A DNA stretch of 64,000 nt from Bog-113 sp963752695 (GTDB taxonomy: Bacteria; Acidobacteriota; Terriglobia; Bryobacterales; Bryobacteraceae): positions 1 through 64,000 of the forward strand of contig CAVVZB010000003.1 of assembly GCA_963752695.1 (NCBI GenBank), in the 5' to 3' direction. This document shows positions 1 to 6,524 of the stretch, one piece after another. Numbering within the stretch: the first letter of the stretch is position 1; the number at the start of each line of letters is the position of its first letter. Both the position numbers and the translations under genes were made by a program. The notes under the pieces were generated by a model. That model was given only the letters and a program-made list of their open reading frames with translations, searched no databases and had not been told where the DNA came from.

Positions 1-64
1 GACCTGCTCCCCAAAAACCGCACAAAGTCGAATATGATTTTGGACGAAGGAAAGGGGAAGAGGA

Positions 65-346
65 ATGCCGAAGAGCAAGCACAGCGAAGCAGCGATTCTG
101 GGGGCGCTGCAACAACTCGACGCGGGGCGGAAAGCCGCCGATGTAGCGCGGGAAGCGGGCGTCAGCACATATACGATCTATGCCTGGAAAGCGAAGTACG
201 GCGGCATGGATGTCAGCGAGATCCAGGAAGCCAAGCAGCTCCGGGATGAGAATGCGCGGCTGAAAAAGCTGGTGGCCGATCTCAGCCTGGACAAGGACGC
301 GCTGCAGTCAGTGATCCGAAAAAACGGATGGGGCTCCCAGATATGA
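65..346 (+). CDS. IS3-family transposase OrfA
   Basis: This 93-residue protein is the DNA-binding half of the transposase. Residues about 10-50 form a helix-turn-helix that should bind the terminal repeats (AADVAREAGVSTYTIYAWKAKYGG). Residues 55-85 form a leucine-zipper-like coiled coil (ENARLKKLVADLSLDKDAL), as in IS407-group OrfA. It starts at an ATG preceded by ggggaagagga. Its 3' end overlaps orfB by 19 bp, and a slippery heptamer just before the overlap would allow a fused OrfAB transposase. OrfA alone normally acts as a regulator or inhibitor of transposition. Confidence 0.93.
   Translation: MPKSKHSEAAILGALQQLDAGRKAADVAREAGVSTYTIYAWKAKYGGMDVSEIQEAKQLRDENARLKKLVADLSLDKDALQSVIRKNGWGSQI
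319..325 (+). other. Programmed -1 frameshift heptamer A AAA AAC
   Basis: In the orfA frame the codons read cga-aaa-aac, giving the classic slippery heptamer A AAA AAC. OrfB lies in the -1 frame and overlaps just downstream, so slippage here would make the OrfAB fusion that IS3-family elements need for transposition. That this site is used is inferred from the family; the heptamer is seen directly. Confidence 0.7.
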
Positions 347-1281
347 AGGCCGCTGTGGAGCATCTCCGAAAGGAGTACGCCTTCAGTGAGCGGCGGGCTT
401 GCGGGCTGGTCGGGCTGCCGGTGAGCACGTTCCGATACCGAGCGCGGAAGTCGGACGAAGCGCTCAAAGAGAAGCTGGTCGGACTGGCGCGGGAGAAACC
501 GCGGTTCGGCTACCGGCGGCTGCATGTGCTGCTGCTGCGGAGTGGACAAGCGGTGAATCACAAGCGCGTCTACCGGGTCTACAAAGAAGCCGGCCTAGCG
601 GTGAAGAGGAAGTCGCGCAAGCGTCTGATCCGCGTCGGGTACCCCCTGCGGAAGGTGACCGAAGCCAATGAAGAGTGGGCTGTGGACTTCGTCTCGGACG
701 CGGTGGCGAGCGGGCGCCACTTCCGGATCTTGAGCATCGTGGACGCGTACACGCGGGAATGCCTGGCGCTGGAAGTGGAGACCAGTTTCGCCAGCCGGCG
801 GGTGACGCGCACACTCGACCAGGCGATTACACAGCGCGGGCGGCCGCAACGGATCCGATGCGATAACGGCCCGGAGTTCACCAGCCGGCACTTCCTGGCA
901 TGGTGTTTGGAACATCGCATTGAACTGGTCCACATCCAACCAGGGCGTCCGATGCAGAACGGGCGAGTGGAGAGCTTCAACGGAAAACTCCGGGACGAGT
1001 TTCTCAATGTGAGCTGGTTCCGCAACCTGTTCGATGCGCGCACGAAGACAGCGGCGTGGAAGAGCGAGTACAACGAAGAGCGTCCGCACTCGGGACTGGG
1101 ATATCTCACCCCAGCGGCGTTTGCGACGGGCCGGACCGGCGTCACTTCGCCCTCCGCACCATCGGGTACCGCGTCGGAAATCCGGGGTCAAGGCTCCCCT
1201 GACGGCTCGCTACGCTCGACCTTGACCCCGGCTTCCCGCCGCGGTCAACATCCCTATCAAGAGGGCGAAGTGACTTACTAA
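328..1281 (+). CDS. IS3-family transposase OrfB (DDE integrase core)
   Basis: This is the catalytic half of the transposase. The N-terminal part carries the HTH_21-type segment (YAFSERRACGLVGLPVSTFRYR, about 16-37). The rve integrase core follows, with the first Asp in WAVDFVSDA (about 118), the second in IRCDNGPEFTS (about 179) and the Glu in QNGRVESFNGKLRDE (about 215), a complete DDE triad. The YNEERPHSGLGYLTPAAFA signature is intact. About 45 residues follow the usual end of the family and are encoded by a region of nested inverted repeats. It is probably expressed mainly as an OrfAB fusion by frameshifting at 319-325. Confidence 0.93.
   Translation: MGLPDMKAAVEHLRKEYAFSERRACGLVGLPVSTFRYRARKSDEALKEKLVGLAREKPRFGYRRLHVLLLRSGQAVNHKRVYRVYKEAGLAVKRKSRKRLIRVGYPLRKVTEANEEWAVDFVSDAVASGRHFRILSIVDAYTRECLALEVETSFASRRVTRTLDQAITQRGRPQRIRCDNGPEFTSRHFLAWCLEHRIELVHIQPGRPMQNGRVESFNGKLRDEFLNVSWFRNLFDARTKTAAWKSEYNEERPHSGLGYLTPAAFATGRTGVTSPSAPSGTASEIRGQGSPDGSLRSTLTPASRRGQHPYQEGEVTY
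1141..1274. repeat. Nested inverted repeats in the orfB 3' end
   Basis: The outer arms are perfect 14-bp repeats: gtcacttcgccctc (1141-1154) and its reverse complement (1261-1274). The inner arms are perfect 12-bp repeats: ccggggtcaagg (1182-1193) and its complement (1220-1231). The region encodes the atypical low-complexity C-terminal tail of OrfB, so it looks like a palindromic unit captured by the transposase gene. Confidence 0.75.
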
Positions 1282-1310
1282 GCGACCGGAGCGTTTTGTA
1301 TCATGCAGTG

Positions 1311-1332
1311 TGCGGAGTTTGGGGGCAGGTCA
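1311..1332. repeat. Right terminal inverted repeat of the IS element
   Basis: The sequence ending in tttgggggcaggtca is the inverted counterpart of bases 1-22. It defines the right boundary of the insertion and the point where the interrupted acyltransferase frame resumes. Confidence 0.85.
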
Positions 1333-1919
1333 GAATCAAGCGGTCCCGCCTAATTGCTGGGCTGGGCATCCTAGGGATCGCAGTTTGGCGGCAAATACAT
1401 TGGCCGTTGCCGAATTTCACGTACTTCCACACGGACATGCGGCTGGATGCGATTCTTTGCGGTTGCCTTTTGGCTCTGCTGTGGCCAGTGTTAGAGGAGG
1501 CCGCGGGCAGTCTTCCTCCCTTTGTGATGCTCGCGAGCGCGGTGGGGCTATTTGCCTCCGATGCGTTTCGAGAACAACTGCAAGGTAGTACTGATCTTAT
1601 TCGGGCCGTGCTTATTTGTGTACTTCTCGCTAGTACTGTCGCCGCGCCCGGGCGGTGGGTATCGCGCTTGTTGGAATTGCGTCCTCTCGTGTTAGTTGGA
1701 AGAATGTCGTACAGTATCTATCTCTGGCAACAGGTGTTCCTTGTAGCCACGAACAGTCCACGTTGGCAAATTGTTCCCAGGATTGCAGCCATCGCTTGTG
1801 CTGCTTGGCTTAGTTATAACTGGATCGAGCGTCCTTTAATCGCATTGAGCCATCGCTCCGCGGTTGGTGCTCCTCGCCCGGCAGAGTCGCAAGCCGGAGC
1901 GCGTGGCCGCGTAAGGTGA
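1333..1919 (+). pseudogene. Membrane acyltransferase (Acyl_transf_3), 3' fragment cut by the IS
   Basis: The open frame entering from the IS right end encodes about 195 residues resembling the C-terminal half of OafA/YrhL-type membrane acyltransferases: a YFHTDMRLDAILCGCLLALL segment, several hydrophobic helices, and RMSYSIYLWQQVFL, close to the SYxIYLWH motif near the family's C-terminus. These enzymes acylate cell-surface glycans. The N-terminal half with the catalytic His is missing because the IS is inserted here; the 5' part should lie upstream of the window. Base composition is more AT-rich than neighbouring genes, compatible with a horizontally acquired surface-polysaccharide gene. The remnant is not expected to be active. 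Confidence 0.8.
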
Positions 1920-2257
1920 GCTTGCTGATTTGGATCCGTATGTTCATCATTAGTATTTGACCTATGGCGAGATTCGGGGTTCATGTTACGCCGTGATGAT
2001 TTAGGAAATTATCAATATCGACCACAGGCCGACTGTAGGATAGCCCGTAATCGGGATAGACCATTGAGTCTTTGGTCGTGGCAGGGCGATTTGAACGCCC
2101 GACACCCTGCGCCCAAGGCATCGGGCGAGCGAAGAGTGCCTCGCGAATTGGCACGAGGTTTTACCGGACGATGAACGCTGGAGGAACTCACAGCCTCAAA
2201 ATTGATTACAGCTAATTCGCTCAGCGCCCTGAGTCAATCGTAAGTTGCTGATTCCAT
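1920..2257. other. Gene-free stretch holding only a tRNA-Pro fragment
   Basis: No convincing coding sequence is visible. It holds the truncated tRNA-Pro remnant described separately and a short hairpin around 2137-2158 (gtgcc...ggcac overlapping cctcg...cgagg). Otherwise nothing is recognised; the region looks like an old integration scar between the IS and tRNA-Val. Confidence 0.5.
2073..2120 (-). pseudogene. 3' half of a tRNA-Pro(TGG) gene, integration scar
   Basis: Read on the minus strand, this contains the anticodon loop CTTGGGC (anticodon TGG, proline), the anticodon-stem 3' strand gcagg, a 5-base variable loop, a perfect T arm (gggcg ttcaaat cgccc), the 3' acceptor strand tgccacg, discriminator A and an encoded CCA. 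The 5' side is absent: only three anticodon-stem pairs can form and no cgtggca acceptor strand is found upstream. A tRNA cut within the anticodon stem, with the 3' part intact, is what tyrosine-recombinase integrative elements leave at an att site. It differs from the intact tRNA-Pro(GGG) at 21034-21111. Confidence 0.7.
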
Positions 2258-2334
2258 TGGTGGGCGGTTAGGGATTCGAACCCCAGACCCCCTGCGTGTA
2301 AAGCAGGTGCTCTAACCGGCTGAGCTAACCGCCC
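2258..2334 (-). tRNA. tRNA-Val(TAC)
   Basis: On the minus strand all arms fold: acceptor GGGCGGT pairing with ACCGCCC, D arm AGCTCAGCCGGTTAGAGC, anticodon stem CCTGC/GCAGG around loop TTTACAC (anticodon TAC, valine), T arm with GGTTCGAATCC, and an encoded CCA end. Confidence 0.97.
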
Positions 2335-2346
2335 TTCGCTGATCCT

Positions 2347-2358
2347 CATTGTACAATG
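2347..2358. promoter_or_regulatory. 12-bp perfect palindrome with -10-like TACAAT on both strands
   Basis: CATTGTACAATG lies between the divergent tRNA-Val gene and the SnoaL-like gene. It contains TACAAT on each strand. The minus-strand copy lies 14 bp upstream of the tRNA 5' end, a sensible -10 position. No good -35 is visible on either side, so the promoter role is tentative. Confidence 0.4.
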
Positions 2359-2377
2359 GCCAGTGAAACGAGGCTCG

Positions 2378-3163
2378 ATGAACAGTTCAACCGCGTGCTG
2401 GATTCTAATGTTCGCGGCCGTTTCAATGCACGCTCAAACCACCGCGACATTCGCAACCGGCACCGCCGACGACGAAGCCGCAATCCGGGCGATTGTCAAA
2501 GCTTCGGCCGCTAACACATCTGACTCTCACGTCGCGTCGAACTTGGATTGGGAGAATGCGTTCGGTGTCCGCTACTTCGACCTGAAGAAGCGCGATGCGT
2601 TCTACCACACCGTTGTCTCCCCGTTGCAAAAGGACGCAGCGGACTCAACGCTGGAAATTAAAGTCAAATTCCTCGAACCGAACGTTGCCGTCGCGGATGA
2701 GTATTGGCACATCGTCGGCCAAATCGACGAAGCAACCAGCAAGCCGGGTGCCGACCGGTGGGGGCGCACCACTTACATTTTCAAGAAGCAAGACGGCGTG
2801 TGGCTGGAAGCGATGGAGCGGGTAGCCGACCTCCGCCTGCCCTACTACCACCATTACGACAAACTGCCCGCGCCTTTTGCCGTTGCGCCGGACACTCTAG
2901 CCTCATACGCCGGGACATATGAAGCCGTTCGCGGGCGAAATCTTGCAACCGTCACCCTCAGCGGCGATCGCCTTCAGGTGAACTTGCGGGGACGGCAGCG
3001 AACCGCCATACCGGTTTCCGAGACCGAGTTTCTACTTTTCGATCCGAGCGACCTAGCGGATTACTTGAAACTGCAGTTCGCCAAGGACCCCGACGGCGAT
3101 ACGAGCCTGGCGCTTTTTTATTCGACCGGCGAGCCAGTCGCAAAGGCCATGAAATCCAGGTAG
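2378..3163 (+). CDS. Secreted SnoaL/DUF4440-like protein
   Basis: A signal peptide (WILMFAAVSMHAQT, cleavage after AQ) is followed by an NTF2-like alpha+beta domain (about 30-150) with the DUF4440 layout: an N-terminal helix (DDEAAIRAIVKAS), then strands ending in GRTTYIFKKQDGVWLEAMERVADLRLP. The last 90 residues resemble the beta-rich tail often attached to secreted acidobacterial enzymes (YAGTYEAVRGRNLATVTLSGDRLQV). A GTG at 2363 would add five residues; the ATG at 2378 is preferred because acgagg lies 4-9 bases before it. The substrate is unknown. It stands alone, divergent from tRNA-Val. Confidence 0.7.
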   Translation: MNSSTACWILMFAAVSMHAQTTATFATGTADDEAAIRAIVKASAANTSDSHVASNLDWENAFGVRYFDLKKRDAFYHTVVSPLQKDAADSTLEIKVKFLEPNVAVADEYWHIVGQIDEATSKPGADRWGRTTYIFKKQDGVWLEAMERVADLRLPYYHHYDKLPAPFAVAPDTLASYAGTYEAVRGRNLATVTLSGDRLQVNLRGRQRTAIPVSETEFLLFDPSDLADYLKLQFAKDPDGDTSLALFYSTGEPVAKAMKSR

Positions 3164-3594
3164 ATTACTGCGATTCCGTAACTCTTGCGTGCCGTTTTGC
3201 CCTGCTGCTCGGCAGCCTTAATTCTCTAGGCTTATTAGCTTCCGACGGAGAACGCGAAGCCGGAAAGCTCCCCTGCGAGCACTTTTAGTTTGTAGTCCCG
3301 CAGCTAACCAGGACTAATTGGTATTGACCCGCAATTAATGGCAGGTAGAAAACCGGTTTGAATCCCTAATCAGAAAATAGGGTGTGAGCCGCGCGAATGT
3401 TTTCAGGTCCTGTTTGTTCTTATAGGATACCTATGGCCGGAGCATCCTCGCGCTCGATCCGCCCCCAAACCGCAGCCCCTCTTCCGGTGCTACACTGAAT
3501 CAGGACCAATTGGGTCCGATTCTACTTTGCCTTCGCGCATTCAGCCTCGAACCCGCACGCAGAGTCCTTTCGTACACCCGAGGCGCACGCCGCG
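3164..3594. other. Leader region before feoAB
   Basis: No gene is recognised here. Two short dyads stand out: atagg-ata-cctat (3422-3434) and ggacc-aattg-ggtcc (3503-3517), with a weak -10-like tacact at 3491-3496. A classical Fur box is not visible. The second dyad is about 80 bp upstream of feoA and could be an operator, but there is no direct evidence. Confidence 0.35.
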
Positions 3595-3846
3595 ATGATT
3601 CCGACCCGCAAGCTTTCTGAACTCGCTGCTGGAGAAGAAGCCATCCTCGAATCCATCGACCTCCCGGATGACGAAGCGCGCCACTTAATGGTCCTTGGCT
3701 TCCTTCCCGGACACCGCATTCAGGTCGGTTTCTGCGCGCCGGGCGGCGACCCGCGCATCTACCGTGTCGACGGCTCGGAAGTCGCCATTCGCCGCCAGAC
3801 AGCTGCACATTTGATTGCCACTCCCATCGCCGGAGGGCTTGTATGA
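3595..3846 (+). CDS. feoA: Ferrous iron transport protein A
   Basis: The 83-residue cytosolic protein has the SH3-like FeoA fold: an N-terminal KLSELAAGEEAILESIDL segment, then HLMVLGFLPGHRIQV and a terminal GSEVAIRRQTAAHLIA. FeoA proteins assist the FeoB GTPase-permease. The stop overlaps the feoB start by four bases (ATGA), indicating translational coupling. Length and position directly upstream of feoB fit the family. Confidence 0.93.
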   Translation: MIPTRKLSELAAGEEAILESIDLPDDEARHLMVLGFLPGHRIQVGFCAPGGDPRIYRVDGSEVAIRRQTAAHLIATPIAGGLV

Positions 3847-5747
3847 GCAGCGGCACCCATTGCCACGTTCCCCCCGAGCGGCCGAAGCCGTTTGCCCCAC
3901 GCACGCGCCTGGTCGCCGTCGTCGGCCCGCCGAATGCTGGAAAGTCTACTTTATTCAATCGACTAACGGGCCTACATCAAAAGGTCGCCAACTATCCGGG
4001 CGTCACCGTCGAACATCGCATGGGGCGTTTGAAAACGCGGTACATCGACACCAACATCTCCCATAGCGTGGAATTGGTCGATCTCCCGGGAATCTACTCT
4101 CTGAACGCGCGTTCCGAAGACGAGCGCGTCACCCGCGATGTGCTTGCCGGATTAATGCCCGGCGTTCCCCGTCCCGATGCAGTGCTCCTCATTCTTGACG
4201 CCACCAACCTCGGTCGCCAGTTGATGCTGGCCGCGCCCGTCCTCGCAACCGAGTTGCCGATCATGGTGCTGCTAAACATGGCGGATGACCTGGCGCGCCG
4301 CAAGGGCGTTGTCGACGTGCCACTCCTCTCCAAGCAACTCGGTGCGCCCGTCGCTCTGATTAGCGCCCGAAGCGGCATGGGCTTTGACGAGATCCACGAA
4401 TTCCTGAACGCGCAGCTTTCCCCTCCGCGGCCTGTGCAGTTGCCCATTCTTCACGACATCCCGAAGACGCGGAAATGGGCGGCGCAAATGACTCATGTGT
4501 CGGGCTTCGTCGCACCCGCGCCTACCATATGGACCCGCCGTCTGGATAAGATTTTTCTTCATCCATTCGCTGGCCCAGCCATCTTCCTGGCCGTGGTAAT
4601 CGCGCTATTTCAAAGCATCTTCACTTTCGCCAAGCCCATGATGGATGGGATCTCCGCCCTGGTTGCCAGTTCGGGCCACATCATTGAAAAGCTATTGCCC
4701 GCCTCGCCCCTTCGCGACCTGTTGATCCAGGGCGTCTGGGGCGGCGTCGGCTCGGTGATTGTCTTCCTGCCGCAAATCCTGCTTCTTTTCCTCTTTATCG
4801 GATTTCTGGAAGATTCGGGTTATTTGGCCCGCGCCGCGCTGATTGCCGACCGCACAATGAGCCGCATCGGGCTGCAAGGTAAGTCGTTTATTCCGCTGAT
4901 ATCAGCCTACGCCTGCGCCATCCCCGCCGTGCTCGCCGCGCGCACGATCGAGAATAAGCGTGACCGCATGGCCACCATCCTAATCGCTCCTTTGATGACG
5001 TGTTCAGCGCGGCTGCCGGTGTATACGCTGATCATCGCGACGTTTATTCCGGAGCGCCATCTTCTCGGGCCGCTAGTGGGAACCCGCGCGCTTGCCATGC
5101 TGTCTCTCTACGTGCTCGGCTTTCTTGCCGCCGTAGCCACGGCGCGCTTGCTGAAATCGTCCATTCTGCGCAGTGAACGCACTCCGTTCGTGCTCGAAAT
5201 GCCCCCTTACCGATGGCCGAAACTGTCACAGCTTGGCCTCCGATTGCTGGACCGCTGTAAGGTGTTCCTCCACCGCGCGGGGACCGTCATTTTAACTGTG
5301 GCGGTAATCCTGTGGGTCCTGCTACACGTCCCGCTCGACCACGGCAAATTCCCGCCCATCGAAAAGAGCGTGGCTGGCCAGGTGGGTCATCTGATTGAGC
5401 CCTCGATCCAGCCCCTCGGTTTCAATTGGAAAATCGGTGTCGGATTGATTAGTTCTCTCGCCGCCCGCGAGGTCATCGTGAGCACCCTCGGTACCATATA
5501 TGGAGTCGAGCAGGGCGAAGAAAACGCCGCTGGCCTGCAACAGGCGATCCATCAGGATCTGACTCCGGCCGGTGCCGCCGCACTGCTCGTTTTCTTTGCT
5601 TTCGCTCTACAATGCATGTCGACCATCGCGGTCGTGCGCCGGGAAACTGGCGGATGGAAATGGCCGATCGCGCAATTCACATACATGCTATTTCTGGCTT
5701 ACGCCGGTTCATTTCTTACGTTCCACATAGTAAACTGGCTTACCTAA
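3843..5747 (+). CDS. feoB: Ferrous iron transporter FeoB
   Basis: FeoB imports Fe(II) across the inner membrane. The N-terminal G domain has G1 GPPNAGKS (28-35), G3 DLPG (from 80), G4 NMAD (from 145) and G5 SARS. About eight membrane helices follow with two Gate-like repeats; the conserved AYACAIPAVLAARTI segment carries the Cys-x-Ile-Pro core of the permease. At 634 residues it is shorter than E. coli FeoB (about 770), the difference lying in loops and the C-terminus; no FeoC follows. It overlaps feoA by 4 bp and ends 4 bp before a cytochrome c gene, so iron uptake and cytochrome expression may be coupled. Confidence 0.95.
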   Translation: MSSGTHCHVPPERPKPFAPRTRLVAVVGPPNAGKSTLFNRLTGLHQKVANYPGVTVEHRMGRLKTRYIDTNISHSVELVDLPGIYSLNARSEDERVTRDVLAGLMPGVPRPDAVLLILDATNLGRQLMLAAPVLATELPIMVLLNMADDLARRKGVVDVPLLSKQLGAPVALISARSGMGFDEIHEFLNAQLSPPRPVQLPILHDIPKTRKWAAQMTHVSGFVAPAPTIWTRRLDKIFLHPFAGPAIFLAVVIALFQSIFTFAKPMMDGISALVASSGHIIEKLLPASPLRDLLIQGVWGGVGSVIVFLPQILLLFLFIGFLEDSGYLARAALIADRTMSRIGLQGKSFIPLISAYACAIPAVLAARTIENKRDRMATILIAPLMTCSARLPVYTLIIATFIPERHLLGPLVGTRALAMLSLYVLGFLAAVATARLLKSSILRSERTPFVLEMPPYRWPKLSQLGLRLLDRCKVFLHRAGTVILTVAVILWVLLHVPLDHGKFPPIEKSVAGQVGHLIEPSIQPLGFNWKIGVGLISSLAAREVIVSTLGTIYGVEQGEENAAGLQQAIHQDLTPAGAAALLVFFAFALQCMSTIAVVRRETGGWKWPIAQFTYMLFLAYAGSFLTFHIVNWLT

Positions 5748-5751
5748 GCCC

Positions 5752-6504
5752 ATGAAGTCCGCCCTCGTAGTGGTCGCGCTCCTCGTCAGCGCTGGTTCCT
5801 CCGTTGCACAACCTCCCAAGCCGAATACTCTGGTCGCCAGCGGAAATTCACTTTTCCAGCAGAATTGCGCCTTCTGCCATGGCCGCGATGCCGGAGGCGG
5901 TGAGACTGGCCCCGATCTGACCCGTTCCGAATTGGTTGCCAAAGACGTCAACGGCGACAAGATTGGCATTGTCGTTCGCAACGGCATTCCAGATAAAGGC
6001 ATGCCGAAGTTCGCCCTTCCAGATAACGATGTCAGCGCGCTCGTTGCCTTCATTCACGACGCTAAGGTTAAAGCCGAATCGCAGAAAGGCGGCCGCCGCG
6101 GAGTCGATGTCTCGGACTTGCAAACCGGCAACGCCGCCGCCGGCCAACAATACTTTTCAGGTGCGGGCAAATGCGCCGGGTGTCACTCTGCTACCGGCGA
6201 TTTAGCTGGCATCGCGGCCCGCCACAAAGGTCTGGATCTAGAACAGCGCATGCTATTCCCGCGCGGCGCTTCGAGTACCGTCGTCGTCACGCTGCCGAGC
6301 GGAGAAAAAATTTCCGGCAAACTGGCGCATAAAGATGAGTTCACCGTCGCGCTGCGGGATGCCTCCGGGCATTACCACTCCTGGCAAGTGGATCGTGTGA
6401 AGTTTAAGGTGGATTCCCCCGTCGATGCTCACGCCGACCTGCTGGCCAAGTACACCGATGACGACATCCACAACCTCATGGCCTATCTGCAGACGCTCCG
6501 CTAA
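5752..6504 (+). CDS. Periplasmic dihaem cytochrome c, partner of the PQQ dehydrogenase
   Basis: A Sec signal peptide (ALVVVALLVSAGSSVAQ) precedes two class-I cytochrome c modules. The first has CAFCH (about 41-45) and the second CAGCH (about 141-145); GMPKFALPDNDVSALVAFI supplies a plausible Met ligand. An inserted beta-rich stretch (SSTVVVTLPSGEKISGKL) lies between the second haem motif and the closing YTDDDIHNLMAYLQTLR helix. The gene lies 20 bp upstream of a PQQ alcohol dehydrogenase, so it probably accepts electrons from that enzyme. Similar two-gene pairs are common in Acidobacteriota. Confidence 0.85.
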   Translation: MKSALVVVALLVSAGSSVAQPPKPNTLVASGNSLFQQNCAFCHGRDAGGGETGPDLTRSELVAKDVNGDKIGIVVRNGIPDKGMPKFALPDNDVSALVAFIHDAKVKAESQKGGRRGVDVSDLQTGNAAAGQQYFSGAGKCAGCHSATGDLAGIAARHKGLDLEQRMLFPRGASSTVVVTLPSGEKISGKLAHKDEFTVALRDASGHYHSWQVDRVKFKVDSPVDAHADLLAKYTDDDIHNLMAYLQTLR

Positions 6505-6524
6505 TCAAAAGGACACCGGCACTT

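Larger units (their letters stand above)
1..1332 (+). mobile_element. IS3-family (IS407-type) insertion sequence
   Basis: Two overlapping transposase frames lie between imperfect terminal inverted repeats. The left end (1-22, gacctgctccccaaa) matches the reverse complement of the right end (1311-1332, tttgggggcaggtca) apart from a few bases, and tgacctgc-type ends are typical of the IS407 group. The first base of the left end lies just before the window, so the element is essentially complete. IS407-type elements duplicate 4 bp of target; the right copy would be gaat at 1333-1336, and the left copy is outside the window. The element sits inside a membrane acyltransferase gene whose C-terminal part resumes directly after the right end. 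Both frames are open, so it may still be mobile. Confidence 0.92.
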
